Shown here piece after piece: positions 1 through 9,609 of a stretch of DNA of 64,000 nucleotides; within the stretch, counting starts at the first letter, position 1, and the number at the start of each line of letters is the position of its first letter. The stretch is from an uncultured Lachnospiraceae bacterium (lineage in GTDB: Bacteria > Bacillota > Clostridia > Lachnospirales > Lachnospiraceae). The notes under the pieces are model-generated. The model was not told where the DNA came from. It did no database searches and saw only the letters and a program-made list of their open reading frames with translations. The stretch lies in assembly GCA_910577735.1 (NCBI GenBank), contig CAJTOO010000002.1, forward strand, positions 155,907 through 219,906, written 5' to 3'. The position numbers and the translations under genes are program-made.

Positions 1-1121
1 CCAGGGAGAATGAGTATGCCATTATAGAAAATGCTTATGAGAAAGGCTATGCGGCGCCAAGACCGCCTAAGGTGCGCACGGGCAAGAAGGTGGCGGTGGT
101 GGGGAGCGGTCCGTCCGGACTTACCGTGGCTGATCAGCTTAACAGACGGGGGCATCTGGTGACCGTGTTTGAGCGCTCCGACAGGATCGGCGGTCTGTTG
201 ATGTACGGTATTCCGAACATGAAACTGGAAAAACACGTCATTACCAGGAAAGTCAAAGTCATGGAAGAGGAAGGTGTCACCTTTGTGACGAACAGCGATG
301 TGGGTAAAGAGATGAAAGCGGAGAGGCTCTTAAAGGAGTTTGACCGGGTGGTACTCTGCTGCGGTTCTTCCAATCCGCGGGATATCGAGGTAGCGGGAAG
401 GGATGCCAAAGGAATCTACTTTGCAGTGGATTTCCTGACTGCCAATACAAAGAGCCTGCTGGACTCTGACTTTCAGGATAAGAAGTACGTGGATACCAGG
501 GACAAAAATGTGGTCATCATCGGCGGCGGCGATACTGGAAATGACTGTGTGGGCACGGCTATCCGTCATGGGGCTAAGTCTGTGACACAGATTGAGATGA
601 TGCCTAAGGCACCGGATGTCAGGGCCGACAATAACCCCTGGCCGCAGTGGCCTAAGATCTGCAAGACAGACTACGGTCAGCAGGAGGCCATCGAAGTCTA
701 TGGCCACGATCCCCGGATTTATGAGTCCACGGTGAAGGAGTTCGTTAAGGATAAAAATGGTAATCTGAAAGCGGTGAAGATTGTATCCCTCATATGGGAA
801 AAGGATTCGGAGACAGGCCGTATGAACATGAAAGAAGTGGAAGGATCCGAGCGGACGCTGGAAGCGGAGATTGTGCTGATCGCGGCAGGGTTTCTGGGCA
901 GTCAGAAGTATGTGGCGGATGCTTTCAAGGTGGAGCTGGATCACAGAACCAATGTAAAGACCGAAAACGGCAGATTCAGCACCAGCGTGGACCGGGTCTT
1001 TACGGCGGGCGACATGCATACGGGACAGTCACTGGTGGTAAAGGCCATCCGTCAGGGCAGGGAATGTGCCAGAGAAGTGGATGAGAGCCTGATGGGATAT
1101 ACGAATCTGTATGTACAGTGA
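1..1121 (+). CDS. gltD: Glutamate synthase (NADPH) small subunit, 5'-truncated
   Basis: The reading frame is open from base 3, so the gene begins upstream of the window; the first in-window start-like codon (GTG at 72) is internal. The protein passes electrons from NAD(P)H through FAD to the large subunit, which makes glutamate from glutamine and 2-oxoglutarate. Visible are the FAD-binding glycine motif GSGPSGL, the conserved stretch GGLLMYGIPNMKLEK, and a second dinucleotide motif, GGGDTGNDC, for NAD(P)H. The C-terminal part reads RVFTAGDMHTGQSLVV, typical of this flavoprotein family. The N-terminal iron-sulfur domain lies outside the window. The gltB partner would be expected just upstream. 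Related subunits of other oxidoreductases share the fold, but overall similarity favours GltD. Confidence 0.93.
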   Translation, partial: RENEYAIIENAYEKGYAAPRPPKVRTGKKVAVVGSGPSGLTVADQLNRRGHLVTVFERSDRIGGLLMYGIPNMKLEKHVITRKVKVMEEEGVTFVTNSDVGKEMKAERLLKEFDRVVLCCGSSNPRDIEVAGRDAKGIYFAVDFLTANTKSLLDSDFQDKKYVDTRDKNVVIIGGGDTGNDCVGTAIRHGAKSVTQIEMMPKAPDVRADNNPWPQWPKICKTDYGQQEAIEVYGHDPRIYESTVKEFVKDKNGNLKAVKIVSLIWEKDSETGRMNMKEVEGSERTLEAEIVLIAAGFLGSQKYVADAFKVELDHRTNVKTENGRFSTSVDRVFTAGDMHTGQSLVVKAIRQGRECAREVDESLMGYTNLYVQ

Positions 1122-1180
1122 CGGTGCTTAAGCGGCGCTTGCGGCTTTAAAAAATCATATGCCCTCGTTGGAATTTATGT

Positions 1181-1186
1181 TATACT
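1181..1186 (+). promoter_or_regulatory. Extended -10 promoter of the L,D-transpeptidase gene
   Basis: TATACT is preceded by TG plus one base, an extended -10 element, 22 bases before the start codon. No good -35 is seen. Such promoters can work without one. Confidence 0.45.
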
Positions 1187-1208
1187 AAGGGGAAGAAAAG
1201 AGGGGCAG

Positions 1209-2756
1209 ATGAAACGACAGTTCAGACAGCAGAAAAGAACAAAACAGAAGCATAAAATATCTCAGAAAAGGCGGCTTTTTATTTCCCTGTTTATATTGAC
1301 GGCGTTTCTTGTCCTGTTTGCAGTTTATATAGCGGGGCTTGGCCGTTACCAGAGCTGTTTCTTAAATGGCACGCTGATTGATGAGATGGATGTGTCAGGC
1401 CTGACGATTTCCGAACTGGAGGAAAAAATCGGGCAGTACTCTCTTCTGGTGACAGAACGTCAGGCTGACGGGACAGTTCTGGAAGAGAAGATACTGGGAA
1501 GCGAAATTGGCATTGCCTATACTTCCACAGAGCCTTTGGAGGCCGTACTACAGGGGCAGAATCGTTTCCTGTGGTTTTTGAAGCATGATACAGTGTATGA
1601 AACAGATGCAGTGCCTATCTATGATGAGGCGGCCTTAGAAGAGAAGATTGATGCACTGCGCGGATTTCAAAAAGAATTTGTAAAGGAGCCTGTGGATGCT
1701 TACATAGGGGAGTATGTTCCGGGGAGCGGCTTTGCACTGGTGGCTGAGGAACCGGGAAACCGTCTGAACCGTGACAGGACGATGGCGGCAGTCAGGACAG
1801 CGCTGGAGGGATTGCAGGAGCAGGTGGACCTGGAAGAGGCCGGCTGCTATGAGGAACCGCTGGTTACTTTGGAGGATGCAGGTCTGCAAGACGCTTATGC
1901 AAAGCTCCAGAATTATGTGAATACTACCATTACGTATACCTTCGGGACACAGCAGGAGGTTTTGGATGCAGATACAGTAGCAGGCTGGATTATACGGAAA
2001 GGCAATCAGGCAGTGCTTGACCAGGAACTGGTCAAAGAGTACGTGAATTCTCTGCGGAAAAAGTATGACACTATTTTTCACGAGAGAAAGTTTCTGACCA
2101 GTTATGGGGAAGAAGTGACGATTGACCAGGGAGATTACGGCTGGTGGATGGATGTGGGGCAGGAGACGGAGGAATTGATCGGACTCTTGGAGCGGGGAGA
2201 GAGCGGAGAGCGGATTCCCGTCTACAGACAGATGGCAGCCTCCCATGAAACGCCGGACTACGGAGATTCTTATGTGGAAATCAATCTCACGGCCCAGCAT
2301 CTGTTTTTATACCAGAACGGGGAATGTGTTCTGGAATCTGATTTTGTGTCCGGCAATCCCTCCCGGGGGAATGAGACGCCTGCGGGAATATACGGAATCA
2401 CTTATAAAGAGCGTAACGCCACGTTAACGGGGGAGACTTACCAGACGCCGGTTTCATTCTGGATGCCTTTTAACAATAATGTAGGCATGCATGATGCTTC
2501 ATGGAGAAGTGAATTTGGCAGAAATATTTATAGGACGAACGGTTCTCATGGCTGTATCAACCTGCCGTATTCTGTGGCGCAGGAAATTTATGATTATGTG
2601 GAGAAGGATACTCCCGTCATCTGTTATCATCTGCCGGGGACAGAGCCGGAGCCGCTTCCGGAAATACCACCAGAATCAGAACCGGAATCGGGGATGGAAC
2701 CGGGGGCAGAGCCGCCTGAGGTGATTTCTGAGCAGCCTTTGGTGCAGGGGCAGTAG
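1209..2756 (+). CDS. L,D-transpeptidase (YkuD) with N-terminal membrane anchor
   Basis: Predicted cell-wall enzyme of 515 residues that makes 3-3 peptidoglycan cross-links or attaches proteins to the wall. A basic N-terminus is followed by one membrane segment (about residues 24-45), so the enzyme should be anchored with its domains outside. The middle (about 60-330) resembles the peptidoglycan-binding region found before YkuD domains in Clostridia. The YkuD domain (about 350-475) carries the catalytic signature: a histidine in GMHDAS, then SHGCINLP with the nucleophilic cysteine. The last 40 residues are a Pro/Glu-rich tail. A GGGG-rich site precedes the ATG. It looks monocistronic. Confidence 0.9.
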   Translation: MKRQFRQQKRTKQKHKISQKRRLFISLFILTAFLVLFAVYIAGLGRYQSCFLNGTLIDEMDVSGLTISELEEKIGQYSLLVTERQADGTVLEEKILGSEIGIAYTSTEPLEAVLQGQNRFLWFLKHDTVYETDAVPIYDEAALEEKIDALRGFQKEFVKEPVDAYIGEYVPGSGFALVAEEPGNRLNRDRTMAAVRTALEGLQEQVDLEEAGCYEEPLVTLEDAGLQDAYAKLQNYVNTTITYTFGTQQEVLDADTVAGWIIRKGNQAVLDQELVKEYVNSLRKKYDTIFHERKFLTSYGEEVTIDQGDYGWWMDVGQETEELIGLLERGESGERIPVYRQMAASHETPDYGDSYVEINLTAQHLFLYQNGECVLESDFVSGNPSRGNETPAGIYGITYKERNATLTGETYQTPVSFWMPFNNNVGMHDASWRSEFGRNIYRTNGSHGCINLPYSVAQEIYDYVEKDTPVICYHLPGTEPEPLPEIPPESEPESGMEPGAEPPEVISEQPLVQGQ

Positions 2757-2922
2757 GCCGGAAGCGGGTACCTGAGGCTGTCCGTTTTATGAGATTGTAG
2801 AACATATTGTTTTTACTTATTAAATTATATTCTTAGTTTATCTTATGTTTTTCTTCCTATTTCACATTTTTCCCATTTTTTTATGATTGAGAACCCTTAT
2901 AATAAAAGGGGAGGGGACTGCC

Positions 2923-4704
2923 ATGCGGGAAATCAGTTTTGACAGAAAGAGTATCCGGACACGTTTGATCACAGCTTTTGTGGTGACATCTTTTTTACCC
3001 ATTGTGCTGGTAAACATCATATCTTATTATAATACATCCAGGTTAGTCAGACAGAACGTGGAGGGCATGACGAACGCCAATCTGGAACAGACCAGGGTGA
3101 GTCTGGACGTGTGGCTGGATTCCTATGAGGATATTTTGTTCCAGGTATATACGGATGATGATATCGTAAATCTGGTGGATAAGATCAATGCCGGGGAGGA
3201 TGTGGCCAATAACAGGCAGATGCTCAGGAAGACACTGAGAGGGTTGTTTTATACCAAGGATTATGTGAAGTCCATATCCGTGATCACAGACAGCGGTGAA
3301 CTGGCCTTCTATGATCAGCTGACGGCATCCAATACAAGGACATCCTGGATGGACAGTATTTCCATGTCACAGGAACAGCTTTATCGAACCATCAGCAGTG
3401 ATAATAGGACACATATTATTCCTACAGGGGAAAAAATGGTTTTTGGGAGCAATTCCTGTGCGTTATTTCATATAGGACATCGTATTATTGATTATCGGGA
3501 TGTGGATAAGCAGTGCGGTGTTGTTTTGGTCAGTATTGACGAGGCGCTCTTGAAGGAAATCTGCTCTACCACGGAGAACGGGTTAAATTTTATCGTGGAC
3601 AGTGAGGGTCATCTGATTTCCTGTGCCGGTTCCGGGAAAATAGGGCAGTTGGTTCATCGGAAAGAAGCCGACGCGGAAGAGAAGAGGAAAGCATATCAGC
3701 AGATTGCCATGGAGACCGGTATTTTGGGAGAAACAGAGATTTCCATATATTCGGTACATGATGAGGAAACAGGCTGGGAGATTATCCGTGCAACCAATCA
3801 GGAAGAACTGATTCAGGCGCTTCGACAGCAGCAGCAGCTTCTGGTTCTCATTATCGTTCTGTCTTTGTGTGCCGTGATGATCATCATGTTCAGTCAGGTG
3901 ACCGGAATGACGGGAGCCATCCGGAGGGTTGTAGAGACAATGCGTAAGGCTGGTAAAGGAGATATGAATATCCGGGTGGGATCGGATAAGACACGCCCTA
4001 CGGAGATTGAAGTAATAGCGGAAGAGTTCAATTCCATGATGGATAAACTTAAAAGGTCTGTGGAAACACAGAAAAATGCGGAGATTGCAGCCTTAGAAGC
4101 ACAGATTAATCCGCATTTTCTCTATAATACGCTGGATACCATCAACTGGATGGCGATTGATAGGGACGAATATGAGATCAGCAATATGATTGGCACACTT
4201 GCTCATATTCTGCGCTATGGAATTTCTGACAGCAATGGAATCGTTAAGATAAAGGATGAGGTGGAATGGCTGAAACAATATGTGTTCTTACAACAGACGA
4301 AGCGCAAGAATTCCTTTGTTTGTCATATCAATGTGGAACCGGAAATCATGGGGCTGTCCATTCATAAGCTGCTCTTACAGCCTTTTATAGAAAATGCCAT
4401 TCTCCATGGTTTTGAAGGGGTAGACAGAACCCATAAACTGCAGATGGATATGGGAAGGGATGGAGATTGGATAGCCATACGGATTCAGGACAATGGCTGC
4501 GGCATGCCTGCGGAAATGGTACGGGAAATGAATGAGGGGATTTTCCAAAAGACGGATAACAAGAATCATATCGGAATGGAAAATGCCATCACAAGGATAC
4601 GTATGTACTATGGAGAGTGTGCAAAAGTACGGATAGAAAGTCAGCTTGGGCAGGGTACACAAGTGCAGATTCTGATTCCGGCTAAGGAGGAAACAGACAA
4701 ATGA
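2923..4704 (+). CDS. YesM-type sensor histidine kinase, locus 1
   Basis: Membrane sensor kinase of 593 residues. I place the start at ATG 2923, which has a GGGGAGGGG ribosome site; a TTG 36 bases upstream has none. One membrane segment lies at about residues 13-35, followed by an extracellular Cache-like sensor region, a second membrane segment at about 305-326 and a HAMP linker. The His_kinase domain has AQINPHFLYNTLD with the phospho-accepting His near residue 398. The ATPase domain has QPFIENAILHGF and a GCGMP G-box. The stop overlaps the next start (ATGA), so it is co-translated with the response regulator. It probably senses a sugar or a ligand-bound binding protein and controls the transporter downstream. 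Confidence 0.92.
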   Translation: MREISFDRKSIRTRLITAFVVTSFLPIVLVNIISYYNTSRLVRQNVEGMTNANLEQTRVSLDVWLDSYEDILFQVYTDDDIVNLVDKINAGEDVANNRQMLRKTLRGLFYTKDYVKSISVITDSGELAFYDQLTASNTRTSWMDSISMSQEQLYRTISSDNRTHIIPTGEKMVFGSNSCALFHIGHRIIDYRDVDKQCGVVLVSIDEALLKEICSTTENGLNFIVDSEGHLISCAGSGKIGQLVHRKEADAEEKRKAYQQIAMETGILGETEISIYSVHDEETGWEIIRATNQEELIQALRQQQQLLVLIIVLSLCAVMIIMFSQVTGMTGAIRRVVETMRKAGKGDMNIRVGSDKTRPTEIEVIAEEFNSMMDKLKRSVETQKNAEIAALEAQINPHFLYNTLDTINWMAIDRDEYEISNMIGTLAHILRYGISDSNGIVKIKDEVEWLKQYVFLQQTKRKNSFVCHINVEPEIMGLSIHKLLLQPFIENAILHGFEGVDRTHKLQMDMGRDGDWIAIRIQDNGCGMPAEMVREMNEGIFQKTDNKNHIGMENAITRIRMYYGECAKVRIESQLGQGTQVQILIPAKEETDK

Positions 4705-6233
4705 GAGCGGTAGTGGTGGAAGATGAAATTCTGATCAGGGAAGGCTTGTGTAAGCTGATGCAGAAAATGTTCCCGGAAATTATCATAGAGGGTGTGGCGG
4801 GGAATGGACAGGAAGGCCTGCAATATATAGAGACGTATCAACCGGATTTAGTGATTACAGATATCAAGATGCCGGTCATGGATGGGCTTTCGATGCTCGG
4901 GAAAGTACAGGAATCCGGTCTGTTTCCCAAGGTCATTGTTCTGACAGCCTACTCGGAATTTGAGTATGCCAAGCAGGCTGTGAAACTGGGGGTTTGTGAC
5001 TATATCATTAAGCCGGTGGTGGTTCAGGAGTTTGTACAGACCATCCGGATAATACAGAATCTCTATGAACAGGAGCAGAAAAGGACCCCGGAGACCATGG
5101 GGAGTCTGGAACATATCGTGTCCGGGCTGTTATACGGTGTATCTTCCCTGGATGATAAAGTGGAAGAGTTTTTGGAGAAGAAGTATCAGATCGCAGAGGG
5201 AACGCCTCTTATTGAGCTGCTCATTTATATGGGGGACTGTTTCGGGACGGGACGGGAAAAGAAGCGGCAGGAGATGTGCCGGATTCTGGAGCAGAAAGAT
5301 GTTTGGTACTGTCTGGTGGATATGGAGTATGACAGGACGATCCTCGCTTTGATTTACGGGTATTCTTCCAGGCAGGAAATAGACCGCTGGTATCAGAATC
5401 AGATATTGTTTCAAAGGCGGGATGAGCGGGAGAGACATGTCAGTTATGGCATGTTGGAGGTTATGGGAGTGAGAGGAATCAGAGAGGGGTATCAGACCCT
5501 GCTTCCCTATATGGACTGGAACATTGTTCTGGGTGATGATGTTCTCATATCCTATCCTAAAATAGCGGATGTACAGACTGAAGTCTGTATTTATCCGGTG
5601 GATCTGGAAAATCAAATGAAGGCGGCAATCTGTACAGGGGAACAGGAAAGGATTCGCGAGATTACGGAACGGTTTCACGGATTTTTTCTGAATGGAAAGA
5701 TGTATTCTCCTAAAGAAATCAAGGAATCCTATGTACGATTCCAGTGGGCGATTCTAAACATTGCCAAGGAAGTGGGATGTATAGACTATCAGCAGGTTGA
5801 TCAGAAGAACCTGTTGGATCACATTATGGGTGCTAAGACAGAGGAAGAACTGCAAAGAAGTTTTGACGGGTTGTTTGGACATATGAGTGTACTTGGTAAA
5901 GGGGCAGAGACGATGAGTCTTGCGGTGAAAAAGACACAGAGCATGATTCATGAATTTTATGCCGATGGTATCACCTTAAATGAGATTGCGGACAGGCTGA
6001 ATCTGACCCAGGAGTATCTGGGAAGTCAGTTTCACAAAGAAGTGGGGGAAAATTTCAGCACCTATATCCGTAATTACCGCCTGTTAAAGGCCAAGGAGCT
6101 GCTGATTGGAACCCAGTTGAAACAGTATGAGATTGCAGAAAAAGTAGGGTATGCAGATGCCAAGTACTTCGCCAGGGTGTTTAAGGAATGTGTGGGGATG
6201 TCGCCTGCGGAATACAGGAAATCAAATCGATAG
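4701..6233 (+). CDS. YesN-type response regulator (REC plus AraC HTH), locus 1
   Basis: Cytoplasmic DNA-binding partner of the preceding kinase, 510 residues. The receiver domain (about 1-120) has the acidic pair VVEDE, the phospho-acceptor Asp54 in ITDIKMPVMDG and the conserved Lys in DYIIKPV. A middle region (about 130-400) has no domain I can name, as is common for long YesN proteins. The C-terminal AraC-type double helix-turn-helix (about 408-508) contains ITLNEIADRLNLTQEYLGS and KVGYADAKYFARVFK. The start overlaps the kinase stop by 4 bases. Likely target: the promoter of the binding-protein gene that follows. Confidence 0.92.
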   Translation: MRAVVVEDEILIREGLCKLMQKMFPEIIIEGVAGNGQEGLQYIETYQPDLVITDIKMPVMDGLSMLGKVQESGLFPKVIVLTAYSEFEYAKQAVKLGVCDYIIKPVVVQEFVQTIRIIQNLYEQEQKRTPETMGSLEHIVSGLLYGVSSLDDKVEEFLEKKYQIAEGTPLIELLIYMGDCFGTGREKKRQEMCRILEQKDVWYCLVDMEYDRTILALIYGYSSRQEIDRWYQNQILFQRRDERERHVSYGMLEVMGVRGIREGYQTLLPYMDWNIVLGDDVLISYPKIADVQTEVCIYPVDLENQMKAAICTGEQERIREITERFHGFFLNGKMYSPKEIKESYVRFQWAILNIAKEVGCIDYQQVDQKNLLDHIMGAKTEEELQRSFDGLFGHMSVLGKGAETMSLAVKKTQSMIHEFYADGITLNEIADRLNLTQEYLGSQFHKEVGENFSTYIRNYRLLKAKELLIGTQLKQYEIAEKVGYADAKYFARVFKECVGMSPAEYRKSNR

Positions 6234-6248
6234 GATTAGATATTTTAT

Positions 6249-6288
6249 CCTTTTTCATTTTTCTCCCGTTTGAAGTGGATGAAAAAGG
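6249..6288 (+). promoter_or_regulatory. Inverted repeat between regulator and binding-protein genes
   Basis: Arms CCTTTTTCAT (6249-6258) and ATGAAAAAGG (6279-6288) are perfect over 10 bases with a 20-base loop. No T-run follows. It could be a weak attenuator or a regulator site 100 bases ahead of the binding-protein start. Confidence 0.4.
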
Positions 6289-6388
6289 GGATATGATAAA
6301 CCCATCAACAAGAAAACTGAAACGCTGGAACCGGAAGAAAAGGGAAATCAATTCTCTGGAGTCAGACGCTTCGGAATGGAGGAAAAGA

Positions 6389-7690
6389 ATGAAGAAGAGA
6401 AGGATAACAGCTTTATTGACAGCACTGACAATGGCGGCAGGGATTCTGACAGGATGTGGAGCAGGGGGCGGTGAAAGCGCTCCGGCAGGAGAGACGCCTG
6501 CAGCAGACAAGGCGCCGGCAGCACAGGAGAGCGCTGGTGAAGAGAAAAGCGATGAGACGGCTTCCGCCGGTGAGTCGCAGGCGATCACCATCTGGTATTA
6601 TTGGGAAACGGAAGGGCACCAGGTAGCTTTAGACCAGGTCATTCAGGAATACAACGGTTCACAGGATCAGTATGAAGTGACAGCAAAATATGTTCCGTTT
6701 GCGGATTTTAAGAAACAATTATCCATCGGCGCTTCCGCAGATGAGCTGCCGGACATCGCAATTCTGGATTCCCCGGATCATGCATCATATGTGGAAATGG
6801 GAATCTTTGAGGACCTGACCGGTAAATTTGATGTAAGTAATTATTACGAGGGAACCGTTAACTCCTGTACCGTAGACGGTAAATTGTACGGTGTACCTTT
6901 CGGTGCAAACTGTCTTGCCCTTTACTATAATGAAGATATGCTGACACAGGCGGGCTGCAGTGTGCCCACTACCTGGGATGAACTGATGGAGACGGCTAAG
7001 GCGCTGACAACGGACTCTGTTACCGGTCTTGCCCTTTGCAGCGTACAGAACGAAGAAGGGACCTTTAATTTCGTTCCCTGGCTTTGGTCCACAGGTGCAA
7101 CTTCCTATGATATCAACAATGAGAATGGTATCCGTGCACTTACCTTTATCCAGAACCTGATTAATGAAGGTGTCATGAGTAAAGAGTGTATCAACTGGAC
7201 ACAGGGTGATGTGATGAATCAGTTCATTTCTGGCAACGTGGCGATGATGGAGAACGGGCCGTGGCAGATTCCTACCATGCAGGCTGAGGCACCGGATTTA
7301 AACTGGAAGGTGACACTGATTCCCAAGGATGCGGAATATGCATCAGTGCTTGGCGGTGAGAACTATGCTGTGATTAACGGCGGTAATGTGTATGGTGCAT
7401 TGGATTTCCTGACCTATGCGACCAGTGAAGAGAAAGTGAAATTCTTGATGGATAAGTTTGGTTACATCTCAGCAGATAAGACCATTGCAGAGAGCCAGTT
7501 TGCGGCAGATTCACCGTACCAGCCTTTCGTGGAAGAATTAAATTATGCAATGCCCAGAGGGCCTTTGGCTGAGTGGCCGAGCGTATCTGATGCCATTTCC
7601 CTGGCATTTAACCAGGTCATCACCGGAACTGCCACACCCGAAGATGCGGCGGCGGGAGCGCAGGCAACGATTGACGGTATTGTAAAATAG
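6389..7690 (+). CDS. Sugar ABC transporter substrate-binding lipoprotein, locus 1
   Basis: Extracellular solute-binding protein of the CUT1 type, 433 residues. I place the start at ATG 6389 because a GGAGG site lies 7 bases ahead and a lipoprotein signal follows at once, with lipobox LTGC and Cys23 as the lipidated residue. The frame is open further upstream into the regulator gene, but that part looks non-coding. After the lipobox comes an Ala/Glu/Pro-rich linker, then the solute-binding fold (about 60-433), including DELPDIAILDSPD and LYGVPFGANCLALYYN. Two permeases follow beyond a terminator-like hairpin. The ligand is unknown; the GH31 gene in the operon suggests an alpha-linked oligosaccharide. 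Confidence 0.92.
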   Translation: MKKRRITALLTALTMAAGILTGCGAGGGESAPAGETPAADKAPAAQESAGEEKSDETASAGESQAITIWYYWETEGHQVALDQVIQEYNGSQDQYEVTAKYVPFADFKKQLSIGASADELPDIAILDSPDHASYVEMGIFEDLTGKFDVSNYYEGTVNSCTVDGKLYGVPFGANCLALYYNEDMLTQAGCSVPTTWDELMETAKALTTDSVTGLALCSVQNEEGTFNFVPWLWSTGATSYDINNENGIRALTFIQNLINEGVMSKECINWTQGDVMNQFISGNVAMMENGPWQIPTMQAEAPDLNWKVTLIPKDAEYASVLGGENYAVINGGNVYGALDFLTYATSEEKVKFLMDKFGYISADKTIAESQFAADSPYQPFVEELNYAMPRGPLAEWPSVSDAISLAFNQVITGTATPEDAAAGAQATIDGIVK

Positions 7691-7751
7691 ACAAGAATCC
7701 GTGCAGGTATCTTTGTTTGACCTATTGCCTGCGGGAATAAGTGTTAAATTG

Positions 7752-7799
7752 CTGCCACACAGAGTTTTATAGTATGTAGAATCTGTGTGGCAGTTTTTT
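7752..7799 (+). terminator. Intrinsic terminator/attenuator between binding protein and permeases
   Basis: Perfect 12-base-pair stem, CTGCCACACAGA with TCTGTGTGGCAG, an 18-base loop and a run of six T. It sits inside the presumed operon, so partial read-through would give more binding protein than permease. Confidence 0.85.
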
Positions 7800-7823
7800 A
7801 CTTAAAATGGAGGAGGGTTTCTC

Positions 7824-8723
7824 ATGGCTAAGTTAAAAAAATTCTTCCGCTATGATAATGTAGGAATGTTATTTGTCCTTCCGGCTTTTCTGTATATGTT
7901 GGTTTTTGTGGGATATCCGATTGTACGGAATATCATCTTAAGCTTTCAGGATGTCAATGCGGGTAATCTGGTGCGGGGAACCAAAAATTTTATTCTGTTT
8001 GATAATTATCTGGAACTTTTTAAAGACAGTGTATTTACCACTTCTTTATGGAATACGCTGCGGTATACGGTATTATGCCTGATATTTCAATTTGTCATTG
8101 GTTTTGCACTGGCACTCTTTTTCAGCCAGCGGTTTTCCTTCGCCAAACCGGTGCGGGGTATCCTGCTGGTACCATGGATGATACCGGTTACGGTTACGGC
8201 ATTAATGTTCAAGCTGTTGTTTGCCACAGATATCGGGGTCATCAATTTTATTTTAAGAAGCCTGCATCTGATAGATAAGAATATAGAGTGGCTGACAACT
8301 CCGGGAACGGCAATGTTTGCCCTGATCTGTGCCAATGTGTGGATTGGGATTCCCTTTAATATGATATTGATTTCCACAGGTTTGACTACTATTCCGAAAG
8401 AGTTATATGAGAGTGCATCCATTGATGGCGCGGGCAAAGTGCAGACATTTTGGAAAATCACACTGCCGCTTTTGAAGCCAACCATTGAATCAGTGCTGAT
8501 TCTAGGATTTATCTATACCTTTAAGGTGTACGATCTGGTTTACGTCATGACAAGCGGCGGTCCGGTGAACTCCACGCACATGCTGTCAACCTATTCCTAT
8601 AAGCTGTCTTTTGAAATGTTTAAGTACAGCAAAGGATCTGCAGTGGCCAATGTGCTGCTTGTGATATTGTTGTTGGTAGGTGTTTTCTATATCAGGGCAA
8701 CGACGAAGGGGGAGGAAGACTGA
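7824..8723 (+). CDS. CUT1 sugar ABC transporter permease (MalF-like), locus 1
   Basis: Integral membrane permease of 299 residues with about six membrane segments, starting at ATG 7824 behind GGAGGAGG. The cytoplasmic EAA loop that contacts the ATPase is visible as ELYESASIDGAGKVQTFWKITLPLLKP. The TSGGPVNSTHMLSTYSYKLSF stretch near the C-terminus is typical of MalF-type subunits. It overlaps the second permease start by one base. No ATPase gene is nearby, as is usual where one shared MsmX/UgpC-type ATPase serves many transporters. Confidence 0.93.
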   Translation: MAKLKKFFRYDNVGMLFVLPAFLYMLVFVGYPIVRNIILSFQDVNAGNLVRGTKNFILFDNYLELFKDSVFTTSLWNTLRYTVLCLIFQFVIGFALALFFSQRFSFAKPVRGILLVPWMIPVTVTALMFKLLFATDIGVINFILRSLHLIDKNIEWLTTPGTAMFALICANVWIGIPFNMILISTGLTTIPKELYESASIDGAGKVQTFWKITLPLLKPTIESVLILGFIYTFKVYDLVYVMTSGGPVNSTHMLSTYSYKLSFEMFKYSKGSAVANVLLVILLLVGVFYIRATTKGEED

Positions 8724-9571
8724 TGGACGAGGAAAAGAGACTTTCAAAGAAAAAGAATATTCTGTTTAGTGTGGCTGCGGCAGTGCTTTTGTGTATTTTG
8801 TTGTTTCCTTTATATTGGGCACTCATTACGTCCCTGAAGACGGAGCAGGAGATATTTCAGAACCCGCCTACTTTTTATCCTCATATGGTAAATACCAAAT
8901 CTTATGCGGCACAGGTGGAGACAGGGGATTTCAATATGTTCCGTTCCTTTGGCAACAGCTTTCTGATTTCTCTTGGCGCCACAATCATCGCGGTTCTTCT
9001 GGCGGTGCCGGCTTCTTATGGAATTGCCAAATATCACTTCAGGGCCAGAAAGGTAATGTTGCTTTCTTTTCTGGTAACACAGATGCTGCCGGTATCTGTG
9101 CTTCTGACGCCTATGTTCATCATGTTTAAAAACATGCATGTGTATAACACCTGGGTTGCGGCAGTGCTGGCGGATGCCACCATCGGCATTCCTTTTTCGG
9201 TACTGATATTAAAGAATTATTTTGCGTCCATACCGAAGGATCTGGAAGAGGCGGCATACCTGGACGGGTGCAATAAGTTCAGTGCCTTTGTGAGGATTCT
9301 GATCCCTATAGCCAAGCCGGGCGTCATGGTCTGTGCTATCTTCTCCTTTTTGTATGCATGGGGAGACTTGGCGTATGGGATGACATTTATCCTGGATCAG
9401 GAGAAGCGGCCGATCACAGCCGGCATCTTTAATTTCATGGGACAGTATGGGACTAAGTGGAGTTACCTGACAGCCTTTGCGGTGGTAACGATCATTCCGG
9501 TTGCACTGATCTTTATCTTCATGCAGAAATATATAGTGAGCGGTATGACGAGCGGGGCAGTCAAGGGGTGA
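8723..9571 (+). CDS. CUT1 sugar ABC transporter permease (MalG-like), locus 1
   Basis: Second membrane subunit of the locus 1 importer, 282 residues and about six membrane segments. The EAA loop reads DLEEAAYLDGCNKFSAFVRI. The C-terminus ends with IVSGMTSGAVKG, a characteristic ending of MalG-type permeases. The ATG overlaps the previous stop, giving tight translational coupling. It is followed 38 bases later by the GH31 gene behind an AAGGAAGG site. Confidence 0.93.
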   Translation: MDEEKRLSKKKNILFSVAAAVLLCILLFPLYWALITSLKTEQEIFQNPPTFYPHMVNTKSYAAQVETGDFNMFRSFGNSFLISLGATIIAVLLAVPASYGIAKYHFRARKVMLLSFLVTQMLPVSVLLTPMFIMFKNMHVYNTWVAAVLADATIGIPFSVLILKNYFASIPKDLEEAAYLDGCNKFSAFVRILIPIAKPGVMVCAIFSFLYAWGDLAYGMTFILDQEKRPITAGIFNFMGQYGTKWSYLTAFAVVTIIPVALIFIFMQKYIVSGMTSGAVKG

Positions 9572-9609
9572 GCGTGTATGTGAAAAAAGAAAAAGGAAGG
9601 TGAAATGGT

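Noticed and set aside
330..1019. Open frame of 229 codons on the minus strand opposite gltD
   Set aside because: Shadow of the GltD coding frame; no start context and no recognisable protein features.
6188..6388. N-terminal extension of the locus 1 binding protein
   Set aside because: The extension overlaps the regulator gene and would place the lipoprotein signal 67 residues inside the protein. The ATG at 6389 has a proper ribosome site.
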